Below, in pieces: positions 38,509 through 48,501 of a DNA stretch of 64,000 bases. Origin of the DNA: Sipunculus nudus (lineage: Eukaryota; Annelida; Sipuncula; Golfingiida; Sipunculidae); assembly GCA_026874595.1 (NCBI GenBank), contig CM049318.1, forward strand, positions 22,669,456 to 22,733,455, in the 5' to 3' direction. The first letter of the stretch is position 1; each line of letters starts with the position of its first letter. The notes below the pieces were generated by a model that saw only the letters and a list, made by a program, of their open reading frames with translations, was not told the DNA's origin and did not search any database. The translations under genes were made by a program, and so were the position numbers.

Positions 38509-39757
38509 TATATATATATAATATATGCCGTACACCAAATAAAGCCATCACTTCTCCCTGCTGCATGCAAAAGTCGCCGTGCCGACACGTGTAGTGGGTG
38601 AGACTATGACGTCACTACCATTACGTCACTTTGCTGGTTCCTATAAAAGTGTACAAAAACACAGAGAGGTTGGGGATCTGTCTGGCCAAGTGGACTAAGG
38701 CAGCCGCAGCGGAAATCGGATATATATATAGTGCTGGATCACCTATACAGACAGACAACCTGAACATTGAAAATAATTTAGTTCCGGATAAACCACATTT
38801 TTAACCAACTCTCCTTTGCCTCAGTCTTTTCCTCAAGTATCCTTTTCCGCGCAAGCGTTCACCAAATGCAAAACCATGTATTAGAATTTGTTGAATAAAC
38901 GGACGCAAAAAGTACATTAATGCCGTAAATATACAAACAAAGACCTACTTGGTAAAGAATGTATCATGTTATGCCTTTATGTTTTTCAATTAATTTTTGT
39001 TTAAAAAAATACTATTAAAGGGAAAATATTTTTTACACATTTCCTGAACAGATGATATTTTATAAATTTTACAGTGCACATAATCTTAGATAGTAAGTTT
39101 TCTCACTTGATTTTCCTACGTACAAATATGATGACACTAAAGTTGATCCAATGCTTTGCTATGTTTGGCAACAATAACATCCGGAAAATGCGATAAAAAT
39201 ATTAAAATAGATTGCCTATTCATAACTTAACTTTAACATGATTATAATAAACATCATAAATAGTAATCTTCATTGCAGAATATATCGGAAACAACACACT
39301 ACTAATTTATTTTCGCCCGAAGGGATAAACTAGGCTATATAAAAGCAGAATTAATTAAATTCTCGCCTAGTAGCGTTTCCAATCCTAAGTAGCCCAGTAT
39401 TAAGTGAATTCAAAATCCTGCTTGATTTTAAACTCGACTAACTAGGGTATTTACGCTTATACCTTTTTGTGAACAATATAAGAAACATTTCACAGATAAT
39501 AGGAGATACGGGAGCTTAAACTGCTTTGATGAAAGCGTAGGGGATCTGATTGTTGACATTTCTGTTGATCATTTTTGTTGGACAACCAACAATAATTTTC
39601 AATTTAGTATTGTTCTTTGTCAAATCAGCCATATAAACGCGCCAGAAACAACAAATGAAGAAAAATAATCGTGAAATATGTACCGTATTTTCAAAATCAG
39701 TACATCAACCTGAAAAGTAATTTTCAACAATATTAGTTATCTAAAACGTACCTCCAT
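23208..39757 (-). CDS. GULO: L-gulonolactone oxidase copy C, complete (12 exons, 446 aa)
   Basis: FAD-linked oxidase converting L-gulono-1,4-lactone to the ascorbate precursor. Coding exons: 39752-39757, 33610-33711, 32965-33090, 31331-31425, 30933-31023, 30403-30588, 30138-30245, 26835-26911, 25750-25908, 25036-25197, 23534-23621, 23208-23348. All junctions are GT-AG, phases agree, and the sum is 1341 bp: 446 codons plus TAA. Length matches vertebrate GULO (440). Residues 1-140 form the FAD-binding part; H55 in VIGGHHSCCDIACTDG aligns with the flavin-linked histidine. Residues about 247-285 are hydrophobic (FFSLFFGKYLLNFLLWI, then YLNFLVPYMNRFYY), as in the membrane segment of ER-bound GULO. 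The C-terminal ALO domain has PLDVRFVQMDDLFLSP and the HWGK motif at 397-400. The donor after exon 11 (GTTCGA) is weak. Start ATG GAG is chosen because it gives phase 0 and aligns with MVHG. Confidence 0.93.
27322..27449. repeat. (TA)n(GA)n compound microsatellite in intron 7 of copy C
   Basis: TA tract followed by GA tract. The paired position in copy A is 62568-62651. Confidence 0.93.
27450..27600. mobile_element. Inverted pair of tRNA-like SINE pieces
   Basis: 'gttggaatcgaacc' (reverse-complement B box) and 'gtgggtttgattccc' (forward B box) face each other within 100 bp. Flanks 'atacagaaaagtcgg' and (right of the hAT insertion) 'gtataccatttcc' are inverted copies of the same family seen at 37900-38720. 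Confidence 0.6.
27608..29710. mobile_element. Nonautonomous hAT-like DNA transposon in intron 7 of copy C
   Basis: About 2.1 kb with dense GTACTC/GAGTAC subterminal arrays at both ends (27617-27760 and 29555-29700). Ends TAGATCC.. and ..GGACCCAAC are imperfectly inverted. Flanks TCCTGTGT (27600-27607) and TCTGGTGT (29711-29718) are candidate 8-bp target duplications with two mismatches. Copy A carries the uninterrupted sequence near 62950-62970. No transposase frame was found; ends may be off by about 10 bp. Confidence 0.75.
27790..28900. repeat. Internal TAATA/TAATAG-rich region of the hAT-like element
   Basis: Arrays of TAATAG/CTATTA at 27800-28010 and 28735-28890 bracket a unique middle part. 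They may be the ends of a second, nested hAT-type element related to 15425-15600, or just subterminal repeats of the outer one. Confidence 0.4.
29766..29816. repeat. (CT)n microsatellite
   Basis: CT run in intron 7 of copy C; copy A has its counterpart at about 63005-63032. Confidence 0.93.
29829..29945. repeat. 58-bp tandem duplication
   Basis: Two nearly identical copies of a unit containing 'attagccccgacaggtctgg' and 'cattcatataatgatga'-type sequence. It is not seen in intron 7 of copy A. Confidence 0.9.
29984..30049. repeat. (TA)n microsatellite
   Basis: TA run about 90 bp downstream of exon 7 of copy C in the gene's direction; copy A has one at 63040-63090. Confidence 0.95.
32712..32800 (-). 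mobile_element. tRNA-like SINE fragment in intron 3 of copy C
   Basis: Minus strand reads TAGCCTATCGGTTAGTG (A-box-like) then GGTCCGCGGTTCGGCACTCG (B-box-like) about 45 bp later. No complete cloverleaf was found, so a degenerate tRNA-derived repeat is more likely than a tRNA gene. Confidence 0.45.
37825..37872. repeat. (TA)n microsatellite
   Basis: TA run that opens the SINE cluster in intron 1 of copy C. Confidence 0.95.
37874..38176 (-). mobile_element. tRNA-like SINE with two CRE palindromes, unit 1
   Basis: Minus strand reads, in order: CACGTG (38102-38107), TGACGTCA twice (38079-38086 and 38065-38072), CCTATAAAAGTG, then a tRNA-like head with TGGCCAAGTGGACTAAGGC (A box) and GTGGGTTCGAATCCCAC (T arm with B box). 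The tRNA part looks like a degenerate class II (Ser/Leu type) tRNA with a weak acceptor stem. Repeated at 38188-38456 and, inverted, at 38526-38722. Confidence 0.75.
38188..38456 (-). mobile_element. tRNA-like SINE, unit 2
   Basis: Same order of elements as unit 1 with about 5% differences. One TGACGTCA is intact (38377-38384); the second has decayed to CGACATCA (plus strand). Confidence 0.75.
38456..38525. repeat. (TA)n microsatellite between SINE units
   Basis: TA run separating unit 2 from the inverted unit 3; a natural palindrome centre. Confidence 0.95.
38526..38722 (+). mobile_element. tRNA-like SINE, unit 3, inverted and truncated
   Basis: Plus-strand copy of the family starting 'gccgtacaccaaataaagcc', with TGACGTCA at 38607-38614, TATAAAAGTG and the A-box part, cut off before the T arm at a short TA run. 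With units 1 and 2 it forms an inverted repeat of about 200-bp arms. Confidence 0.72.
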
Positions 39758-39880
39758 TTTCTTGGTTCATTAGTAAGCTACACTCAAGTGGATGTTTACA
39801 GACCAGCAGACCGGCACAGTGTAGCAGTAGACTGCCTTGACAGAGTTGTTTAGGGCTATAACCTATAAATAGACGCCCGG
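39752..39880 (-). promoter_or_regulatory. Core promoter and exon 1 of GULO copy C
   Basis: TATA box on the minus strand (plus-strand ctataaata at 39863-39871) about 106 bp upstream of ATG GAG (39752-39757), with a GTACGT donor. Conserved with the blocks at 4612-4735 and 17513-17640. A weak-context ATG 13 nt upstream opens a 16-codon frame (starting MNQENG) that overlaps the main start and ends in exon 2. Confidence 0.68.
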
Positions 39881-40381
39881 ATTGTAACAAAGTACACAGT
39901 CACGCTATTCATCCTTTGCCCAAAAAACAGTTTAGATGTCCCCGAACACACCGTACACCACATACATCTGGGACCACAGAGAAGCAAATAAAACGCAGGC
40001 AGTTTACACTCAAAAGCTGTGCGTATATACTCGAAAGTTGTTTATATAGACTATATTTCAGATAAAATACTACTTTTTTGTAATAAATCTGTTAGATAAG
40101 GGAGTCAATTAATCAGTATATCAGTCTGTATATCAATGTAACGTTCTGATATGAGTCATAACATTAAACATCTCACTCTATGCAACACTACATGCGTATT
40201 GCCAAGGTAGACTGCTAGCCAATGTGGATAAAGGTTGGTATTGTCCTGCCGGGCATCAGCAAGTTATATCCAAAACGAAATCAACAATGTGACACACCCC
40301 AATTTAGGCTTCTGTTTTGCAATATCATACAATTCTCTTTTGTTTGGAATAATATTAGAATAATCTATGGCTTTAAGCACA

Positions 40382-41306
40382 TACTATCAAACCTCCCTTC
40401 CTAGGCATCTCCATAATGTGGGCACCTCTATAAAGTGGGCACTTTTGGGCAGTCCCGTTTGTTTCTCCTCTTTATTAAGTTAAGCTATTGTGGGCCCCGC
40501 TATATTCTGTAAAGTGGGTACTTTTTACAAGCTCATGTGGACACTTAATCAATTTTTCCAGTTAAAGTATCTTCTTATTCAAACTTTCATAGCTTTATTT
40601 ATTGTAAATTTGTTATTATTATCAAGCAGAATAACTGTAAATTATAAAGATTTAAACTTCAACTATCAACGATTAAGGATCAAACAGATATATCAAGTCA
40701 GAGGTGTATTATTGTGTAATTGCATAATCCTAATTATAGCCTCCTTGACTCAAGGCTAAGCACTGGATACATACATTCTAATTATATATATTAATGTGCC
40801 TACACATGCTCCAGACTAGCTGTTCTGGTGATGGTGTATAGCTGGCAGTGAATACATCACTAAGTATAGCCATTCATATTGGACTTACAACCAAACTTTG
40901 ATCTGACAGTCACTAGACTTTCTAAAGTAAGGGAAGCAAAGACACTGCTTTAGTTAATATCATGAGTGGACACCTGCTCATTCACCCAGGTACTTGGCAC
41001 TCTGAGATGCGTAACAGAGTAATGTCCCCCTGGCCAAGTGCAATGTTTCCTTGGCATTTCAACTTTCTTTTGGTATTTCAACTAAATGAATAACACCAAA
41101 CACTGATCATTTGCGGTCATTCTGTGTGTCATATTCACTGTTACGGTCCAATTATTAAATGTCAAGCCCAAAAGGAAATATATAGGTTTGGCATAGCCCT
41201 GGAGGTGTACCTGTTCAAAGAATCCGAATGTTGCGTGTCTTAGAGGATGTTTGAATGATTTAATTAACAGGATCAATGCTTGCACGTTATATTTACCGAT
41301 CTGTTA

Positions 41307-41391
<85 letters not shown>

Positions 41392-41617
41392 TACATTTTT
41401 AATTATTAACTTTTATGTTTTAGAACAGGGAGAAAATATATGTATTAAGTTAATGAAGTACTTTTTAAAACATTTAGAAATGAGGAACTATAGTACCAGT
41501 CAAAGAAGATGGTAGCACTGAAAGTGGCAGCTTCTACGTCCATATAGAGCGCAACCCTATAAAGTGGACAGTTTTGCTCAGTCCCAAGGGTACCCACATT
41601 ATAGAGGTTCGACTGTA
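40382..41617. mobile_element. Nonautonomous pogo/Tc1-like DNA element upstream of copy C
   Basis: Left end TACTATCAAACCTCC at 40382 and right end AGAGGTTCGACTGTA at 41603-41617 are inverted copies of TACAGTCGAACCTCT, both bounded by TA. Subterminal CTATAAAGTGGGCAC repeats occur at both ends. Length is about 1.24 kb with no transposase. The same left end lies upstream of copies E (5232) and D (17960), so insertion preceded the gene duplications. Confidence 0.7.
41308..41387. repeat. (AC)n(TA)n microsatellite
   Basis: AC run followed by TA run inside the pogo-like element. Confidence 0.95.
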
Positions 41618-41619
41618 TC

Positions 41620-43190
41620 TTCAAACAAAGTAAAATATCGTTTAGATGGAAACTGTGGAATCGAGACAAAGAGTTTTCAGCTACAGTGATATTTTATGGC
41701 ATTTCCATAAAGTACAAATTCCTTATAGCTGGTTTAAATATCTATCACAATCAACACAAATTCAAGAATACTTTGACAATGTCTTTTACAAAATTTATGA
41801 TAGCGAAACTTGATGGTCTTTGACAAAATGACTTAAATACGTTAACTTTAGTATACATATGATGCCAAAAAATTACCATTTTAAATAACAATAATAGCAC
41901 TCCTGCTAGAATTTTCCTTAACTATTCAATCACATAGTCACTTCTACAAAAGTATCAATTAGCATCTCAAAACTGTTATTGCACCGTTTTACTTTTAAGA
42001 CTGACAGCAGTAACAATGTGATGTTATATAAATTCAACCCTGGAATAACATATAACATTACGCTATGCAGCCTCAGTAAAGGAGGTAGGGCATGGTAAGA
42101 TATAAGATAACCAATATATTATTTATATCGAATTAATATTTAATTATCAAATGTCAGCCAAGGTCTGTGACATTGTTATATAATTGCAGGCTTCACCACT
42201 TTGACAGTACCTTAGCAATCAAAAGGGTAATCCTGTATCTTTGCAAGGAAACAATGTACATATTGAATCCATCCCGGATTTTTCTTATCTAAAATATACA
42301 CAACTGGCCACGTTGATCCTTCTGTAACGGACTTCAGAGCGGATATAGCAATTTGCCGACAGTCTGGTAATCCAGCGATTTTGTATTTGTTGAGAGCGCT
42401 TCAGGACACGAACATTATTTACACGCAAAACTTTCGAGGTTAAAGCTATCGATGTGTCGAGAATTTCAGTGACCAAGTAGTGAATGATACTAGTAGACAT
42501 TACCTGTAAATGATATTGATTCAAAGTTCCCGAAGAAAAGGCTGCGCGCCTTTCATTCAGCGCTTCCTGAACTAAGCCTCGAGGGGCGAACGTGTACTCC
42601 GGCGGGGATCTGTATAGGTGGATCCTATATATATTAAAAACTAAACGTGTTGTGTAGATATTGTGAACGAACTGTGATATGAACGGTTTTGCTTTCCGAT
42701 GTCACGTGCGCGCGATGGTTATGTGATTAGAAGCAGTATTTATGGAGATCTCCCCCGTGAAGTGAACATATTGGACTTAGTAATTTTGGTTTCTTATCGG
42801 ACGCTGGTGATCGTAACTCTTTAAAGGTATGGAGCGCCTCACTAGAGAAATCACAGTGTATTTTGTTTTGAAGAATATTGATTTTTTTTAACATTTGTTT
42901 TTTTTTCATCTTTTAGAGTACATGTACATATGAGTTTCAGCAGGTGTGTTATATATATATAAATAAAAAGGAAAAACTGGTTATCATTCCTTTAGGGATG
43001 TTACACAAATATTCATCCCAATTCGAAATTGTTGTTGCAAAACATATGCATTTTATTAGTAATTGTATTTTCTTACAGTGTATGCTAATCAGACCACATC
43101 TGAGTTATTACCATTATTGGTCATTCGAACGGTTGGTCTTATTACACTGGTTTTATTGATTTTATTTTTATTTTAGTTTTTCTGGTGGAG
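41620..43190. other. Non-genic stretch
   Basis: No exon or element recognised. Short frames such as 42285-42524 (minus) show no family resemblance. Confidence 0.55.
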
Positions 43191-43194
43191 GTAA

Positions 43195-43600
43195 CCACAT
43201 CCATTTTTATGCACTAAGGTGCATTTCTTAATCTAAGTATGTACATCTGCAGAGTTCCAATTCGGTGTAGGGCTACGTGTCATGGTGGCTGCACTCGTTT
43301 CCTATCACATTATTGTTTTCCTGGTGTCAACCAGGCCCAGTGTCTATCACACCTGCGAGTCCGTGCTGTGTAATCAACACCTTGCAGGGTCATAACACGG
43401 AAGAACCTCCAAAGGCGTAATCCTGTTGTGAGTGATACATGATTGTGGAACTTAGACTTTCCATTAATCCTGTAGAGCGCTAAACCTGGGTGGGGCCGAC
43501 CGTGTAAATTTTACCGCCTCGGCTTAGATTTGAACTCACAATATTCCGGCTTTGAGTCCTGTGCTCTAATTATGTGCTATAGAAGCCGGTAGGCTTTACT
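43195..43600 (-). mobile_element. tRNA-derived SINE remnant
   Basis: Minus strand begins with 'tatagcacataattagagca' (A-box-like) and 'gtgagttcaaatc' (B-box-like) around 43590-43520, and continues with a body containing 'aggtgtgatagacactgggc'. No close second copy is present in the window, so the boundaries are uncertain. Confidence 0.45.
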
Positions 43601-46600
43601 GTAGTTATTGAATTGGAGCGTCAGGCAGTTTGAAATATTGCAGACCAAAACATACATTGCATGACTGTCTACCGCTATTTTTAGACCATTATGGAACCAC
43701 AGCTGTTTCGTTCCCTGTTTATGCAGCCATTTTAGCCCACGACAAACGGTATATGTACCTAATGGCCCCAAGTTAAAAAATATTAACGAAAGATAGCCGT
43801 GGACACTGCTGCGTCGTCTGGTGGGTAAACAATTATTCTCACAGGGATTGGCACATCTCAGCTACGGGAGAGTTTTGTGTATATTCATTTTTTTTTTAAT
43901 TTTGCCAAAAAATGAATTACACATTTATTTTAATGCCAGTTGTTCCTGGTCAAAGCAGCATGTTTCACTAAAATTAATTAGTGCTAAGGATCGGTTGTAA
44001 AATCATATTTGATGATTGAAAGCTGAAAAAAAGACTGATGATCGACTATTAATCGATTAATTTATTTACAGTCTCTATTAACAAGAAAACTGGTATTTAG
44101 AATTATACCTAAAGTACTGTCCAGTCAAACTTGTACAACACACCAAAAGGCCAAAGTAATGGCGAGTTTTTGATGCGTATTCCTTGCACAGGAATAACAC
44201 TATATTGCTTTTCGTGGTTTAGGGCCCCGTCTTTCTTATATCTCTAATAGACTAAGAATATTTTGTCGGGGATATACTACTTCTTAGGGTGTATATACAT
44301 AACCAGTTATTATTGATTATGCACAAATATAATCCATTTCATCGATTATGAAAGAAAACGAAGAATTATCGTTGTAATCGGTTTATTAGGACACCACTCA
44401 TATTTGGGACCCCTTCAAAATGTGACACCTGAAATATATCATAGGTTTCAGTTTATTTTAATTTGTCCACCTTGCTAGCTAGTAGATTCCCATGTCTGAC
44501 GAATTATACTTTCTCAACAGCAGAAAGGACTTTCAGTATAATTGAAGTAAACACGGAGCGTGTATGCCGTGACATAGTTTTAGGTACAAATGAAACATTT
44601 AATATGAATTATACATTCAAACAATAATTGCCTTATTCACTTCAAGCTTTCCAAGAAGAGATGTCCTCTAGATTACGTCGCTGTAACTTTCAGACAACTT
44701 GATTCCAAACACTTGCTCCAGGTTGCGATTTAAGAACATTCCCTGTGGATCCAGTGGCTTCCGTACTCGGCAAATGTCGTCCCACTTCGGGTAGGTCTTT
44801 TGGAAATAATCCGCGGTCAGATTGTGTTTTTTTTTTAAATAAAAGGAAGAAAGATATAGGTAATACAGAAATTTTGAAGGATTTAACCATGCATTAAAAC
44901 ACCACAAGATAATTATTTTTTTCTAACTTTAAATATTCTAAGTACACAAACACATATATACATAATACAGTTTGTGTGTTCTGAGATACAAGTAGCTTTT
45001 CATTATGATAATAAATGTCTATTAAAGTCTATGTTCCTGCTAGTGTCCATAAAGTTTCGATAAATGACGTTGTAGACTATAATTCGTACAAATGAATTTA
45101 ATATAATCATTACCTTTCCAAAGTACGGCCGTCCATTAACCTTCAACAGGATGTCAGTGATGGCGTTGTAGTACGTTTTGTAGCTGACCTTCCCGATTGT
45201 TCTGGAAGACCAGGCAATAATTCAATTCATTTCTATTATAACTTTCGGCATTTCATTTGTATAGTGTATAAGATTTCGTTTGTTTGGAGAGTTTGATCAT
45301 ATACAATATAAATTGACTCTCCCTTTTTTAAAACTTGTTTCTGAAAATACTTGTTGGACAATGATTTAAAATTAAATGAAAAATGTCAATTTTTCTATTT
45401 CTCATCTCCAGTAGTTGATACCGAAGATAAATTTGCAGTTTTTGATGTTAAATTTACTTGCATCAGCCATTAGGTTCTCATCTGTTTATGAGAAAATATA
45501 CATATACAGCATATACAAATACAGCCCTTGGATGTCACACTCTGTTTGAAACAATTTGATAATTGTATAAATTAACTCGTTATATGATTGATTTTAAAAC
45601 TTTTTTTTCCAAGTTGAAACAATAAATTGAATAAAACAGAACAGACACAAAATACCCGTTACCCATAGCTCACTCTTATTGAAATGCCTTTTATTCAGCC
45701 CGCTTCATTACAGAACGTGTACAGCAGTGGCCAAGAAACGAATATGATACAGTCAGTTTATAAACCCCTTGGACAAAAAAGACTTCTAACAGGTTATGAT
45801 TTTTTATATTTATAGATGTAGATAAGCCGCAAAAATGAAGTCACTCACGTGTGTTGACATTCAGTCATATTTTATACCCGAACCAAGCGTTCTGATGTAA
45901 ATTACACCAGCAAGCGTGACGTCAGAAACAGCTCCTTCCCTTAAAAGATAAGAACGATACAGTGTGGGTCTTTTTTTTTAATTTATATGATTATAATGAT
46001 AAAACATCTGATGGAAAAACTAGTTATTATTTAAAACACGATTTTTTTCAAATGGGATCTGGGCTTTTAAGAATGTACAAAGGGTGAAATACTAACCATT
46101 TTCTGAATTGTTCGATGCAGACAGTCATGCATGGCCAATAGGCTAACACGACACCCCGACCAGCTGCTGACTAGATACAACTTGATAAATAATTGATAAA
46201 TTGATAAATAAACACCAATTCCTTGCCTCTAGATAGTCAGTTATGAAATCAGTATATACCTGGTATAAGGCTTCTCTGTTTGTAATTTTAAATTTAAATA
46301 ATTTTAATTTTGAATCAACTCTACCATAACTGTTCAGACATAATTTGTTATGTTTAGCAATTTTTTTTTTCTTTTGTATCTTACTTACAACTATCAGTCA
46401 TTATTGTACTTATATCTCTCAATAATGTACAGTTAACACATTACATAATTAACTGCAGGACGCCTTACAACAGTCAGGCTGCCAGATTCTAGTGATGCAT
46501 GAACCTGGTTAATGCCAGGGTAGAGTAGACTTAGAGTAGCTCTGAAAAAGGCAATTAAGTGGGAAACCTACTTGGCCATTTACACCTCTAATTCATGTGT

Positions 46601-46684
46601 GGTTTCTCATGCTCTCTTATATTATGTATGAATGACCATTTTATGGATAGAATTTCTGAACATTTATGTTCTGTTTGACCATGT

Positions 46685-46925
46685 CTGTTGGGGTCATTCT
46701 CAGTGCAGATGGGGTCATTCCTAGTCCTGTTGGGTTATTTTCCATTTTATTATGATTAGACAACTGACATATACACTCAATAATTAAGTTAATATAACCA
46801 ATTGGTTCGTTGGAGTAATAAACTGGTCTGTTGGGGGTATTTCTTAGTTCCGTTGGGGTAATTCATAGGTCCGTTGGGGTCCCTTGGGGTGCGTTTGGGT
46901 CCGTTGGGGTCCGTTGGGGTATTTG
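46685..46925. repeat. GTCCGTTGGGGT minisatellite
   Basis: Degenerate units of about 12-36 bp built on TTGGGGT, becoming tight at 46855-46925 (TCCGTTGGGG repeated). Located in intron 4 of relic B. Confidence 0.88.
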
Positions 46926-46929
46926 GTCA

Positions 46930-48020
46930 GACCCCAAATAAAATACCTATCTGGATCCAGATTCATACAAATTTACCTTCCTGTTCCTGACCAACATCTT
47001 ACTAAACAAGCATCTCACTTTCTCTGCGATCCACTTTACCACAAAATTTCAATTAACGTTCAATTGGAAACGCTTTTGGATAACCTGTGGACAGCTAAGG
47101 TACCTTTGACTTTCCTGAGCGTTAGTGAGTATCTGACGTTGTCAAGTGGTTGCCTCGACGTCAACACCAAAGAAGTTGGTTGCAGTGACAACGACTTCAT
47201 AAAAAGGTCACGTATTCCAGAAAATCTACTATTTGCTAGAAACTACGGCCTGGGGGTCTATTTTGATCAAGTCACTGCCAACATCCTCCGAACAGTCCCC
47301 CCCCCTTACAAAAAAAAAAAAAATAAATAATCTTCGCTTTTGACAGTGACATTGACTGCGACGCAAAAAATCATTGTTTATAATAATTAAAAGTAAGGTG
47401 TACGTGTCGGTTTTTTAGGCTAGGCGTGGCTGCTGTCCGGTCCTACAAGCCTTTAACTTTATTACTTAGTCAATATGAAGAAGCTGAGCGGTAGCTGGGC
47501 TTAGCAAAATCCCCCATCCTTACGAAGGACTTGCATTATGCATCTTTTTTAGCTTTGCACACGACACATAACTCCAAAGGTATGAGGCATGTTCTCTGTC
47601 AGTTTGTCTTCCAGTTTGGACATTTTCATGAAAATAACTCACAAAACAAAAATTAAATTTATATAGTTTGTGATAACTATCACCACAAGTAATGGCTATG
47701 TTGACGGGGAAAAGTACCGGAACCGGAAGTAGAAGTTATCGTATGGCCTGGTCGTAAAGGAGCAGATAACTGCGTATGAACAGATCGATTCGTAGTGTCT
47801 TTTAAAATATAAAAAATATCTATTCGTATGGCGCATATATCCAATATATTATAACCATGCAGCATTACCGATTAAAATATATCTTAAAAAATGATGTAGT
47901 AGATGACGCTTAATTTTAAGCAGTGTTGCCTCGTATTGTGTCTTGTAGGGTTATCGGCACAGCGTTTGATTGTGTAATATAATAATATAATGAACCGCAA
48001 ATGGAGAATTATACATCCTT
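46930..48020. other. Unresolved stretch with one 148-codon frame
   Basis: The frame 46884-47330 (plus) starts inside the minisatellite and ends in an A-rich tract. I recognise no domain in it. The A-rich end could mark a retroposed sequence, but no second copy is present. The rest of the stretch shows nothing. Confidence 0.35.
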
Positions 48021-48026
48021 AGCATA

Positions 48027-48365
48027 TTTTGTGACCTCTGATCTCATTAAATATGTATGAACTTTGTTGGGAATTTAATTGAGGAGAAAACTTTATTGGT
48101 AAATATGTATAGTGAGTTTCATAAACATCCATAGGATTTTTGGTAAATTACCACTGTGCTTTTTAACGTTAAGTGACCTGTGACCTCATTTAATATGCGT
48201 GGAAGTTAATGGAAATCGAACCCAGGCGACATATTCTATTGGTAAGTAGTTATGGTGAGTTTTGTGAAAATTTATCAAAGCCCCGGTAGGTTATCGTGTC
48301 GACACGAAAGTTTGACGACGGATGAACGGAGGGTGGGTATACCATTAAACATCTCGTCATAGACG
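48027..48365. repeat. Degenerate ~150-bp tandem repeat
   Basis: Two units, each with 'gtgacctctgatctcatt' or 'gtgacctgtgacctcattta', then 'tattggtaa', then 'tggtgagtttcataaa'-like DNA. The second continues into GTCGACACGAAAG and GACGACGGATGAACGG. This resembles dispersed repeats common in marine invertebrates. Confidence 0.55.
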
Positions 48366-48501
48366 GGGGTATAAAAAAATGTTGGTATAATATATATTAC
48401 ACTTACATCGTTGAGGATAGATAGTTCGCAGCAAGAATGTCATTTGGGTCGCTCATCAACATACCTGCTAAAGATTTCAGGTCTTCCTTTCTTGATCAAC
48501 A

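Larger units (their letters stand above)
33370..41290. repeat. Segmental duplication, right copy (pairs with 1-5880)
   Basis: Contains exon 2, intron 1, exon 1, promoter and upstream DNA of copy C. Short frames within it, such as 36640-36978, are not preserved in the paired copy and are not taken as genes. Confidence 0.8.
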
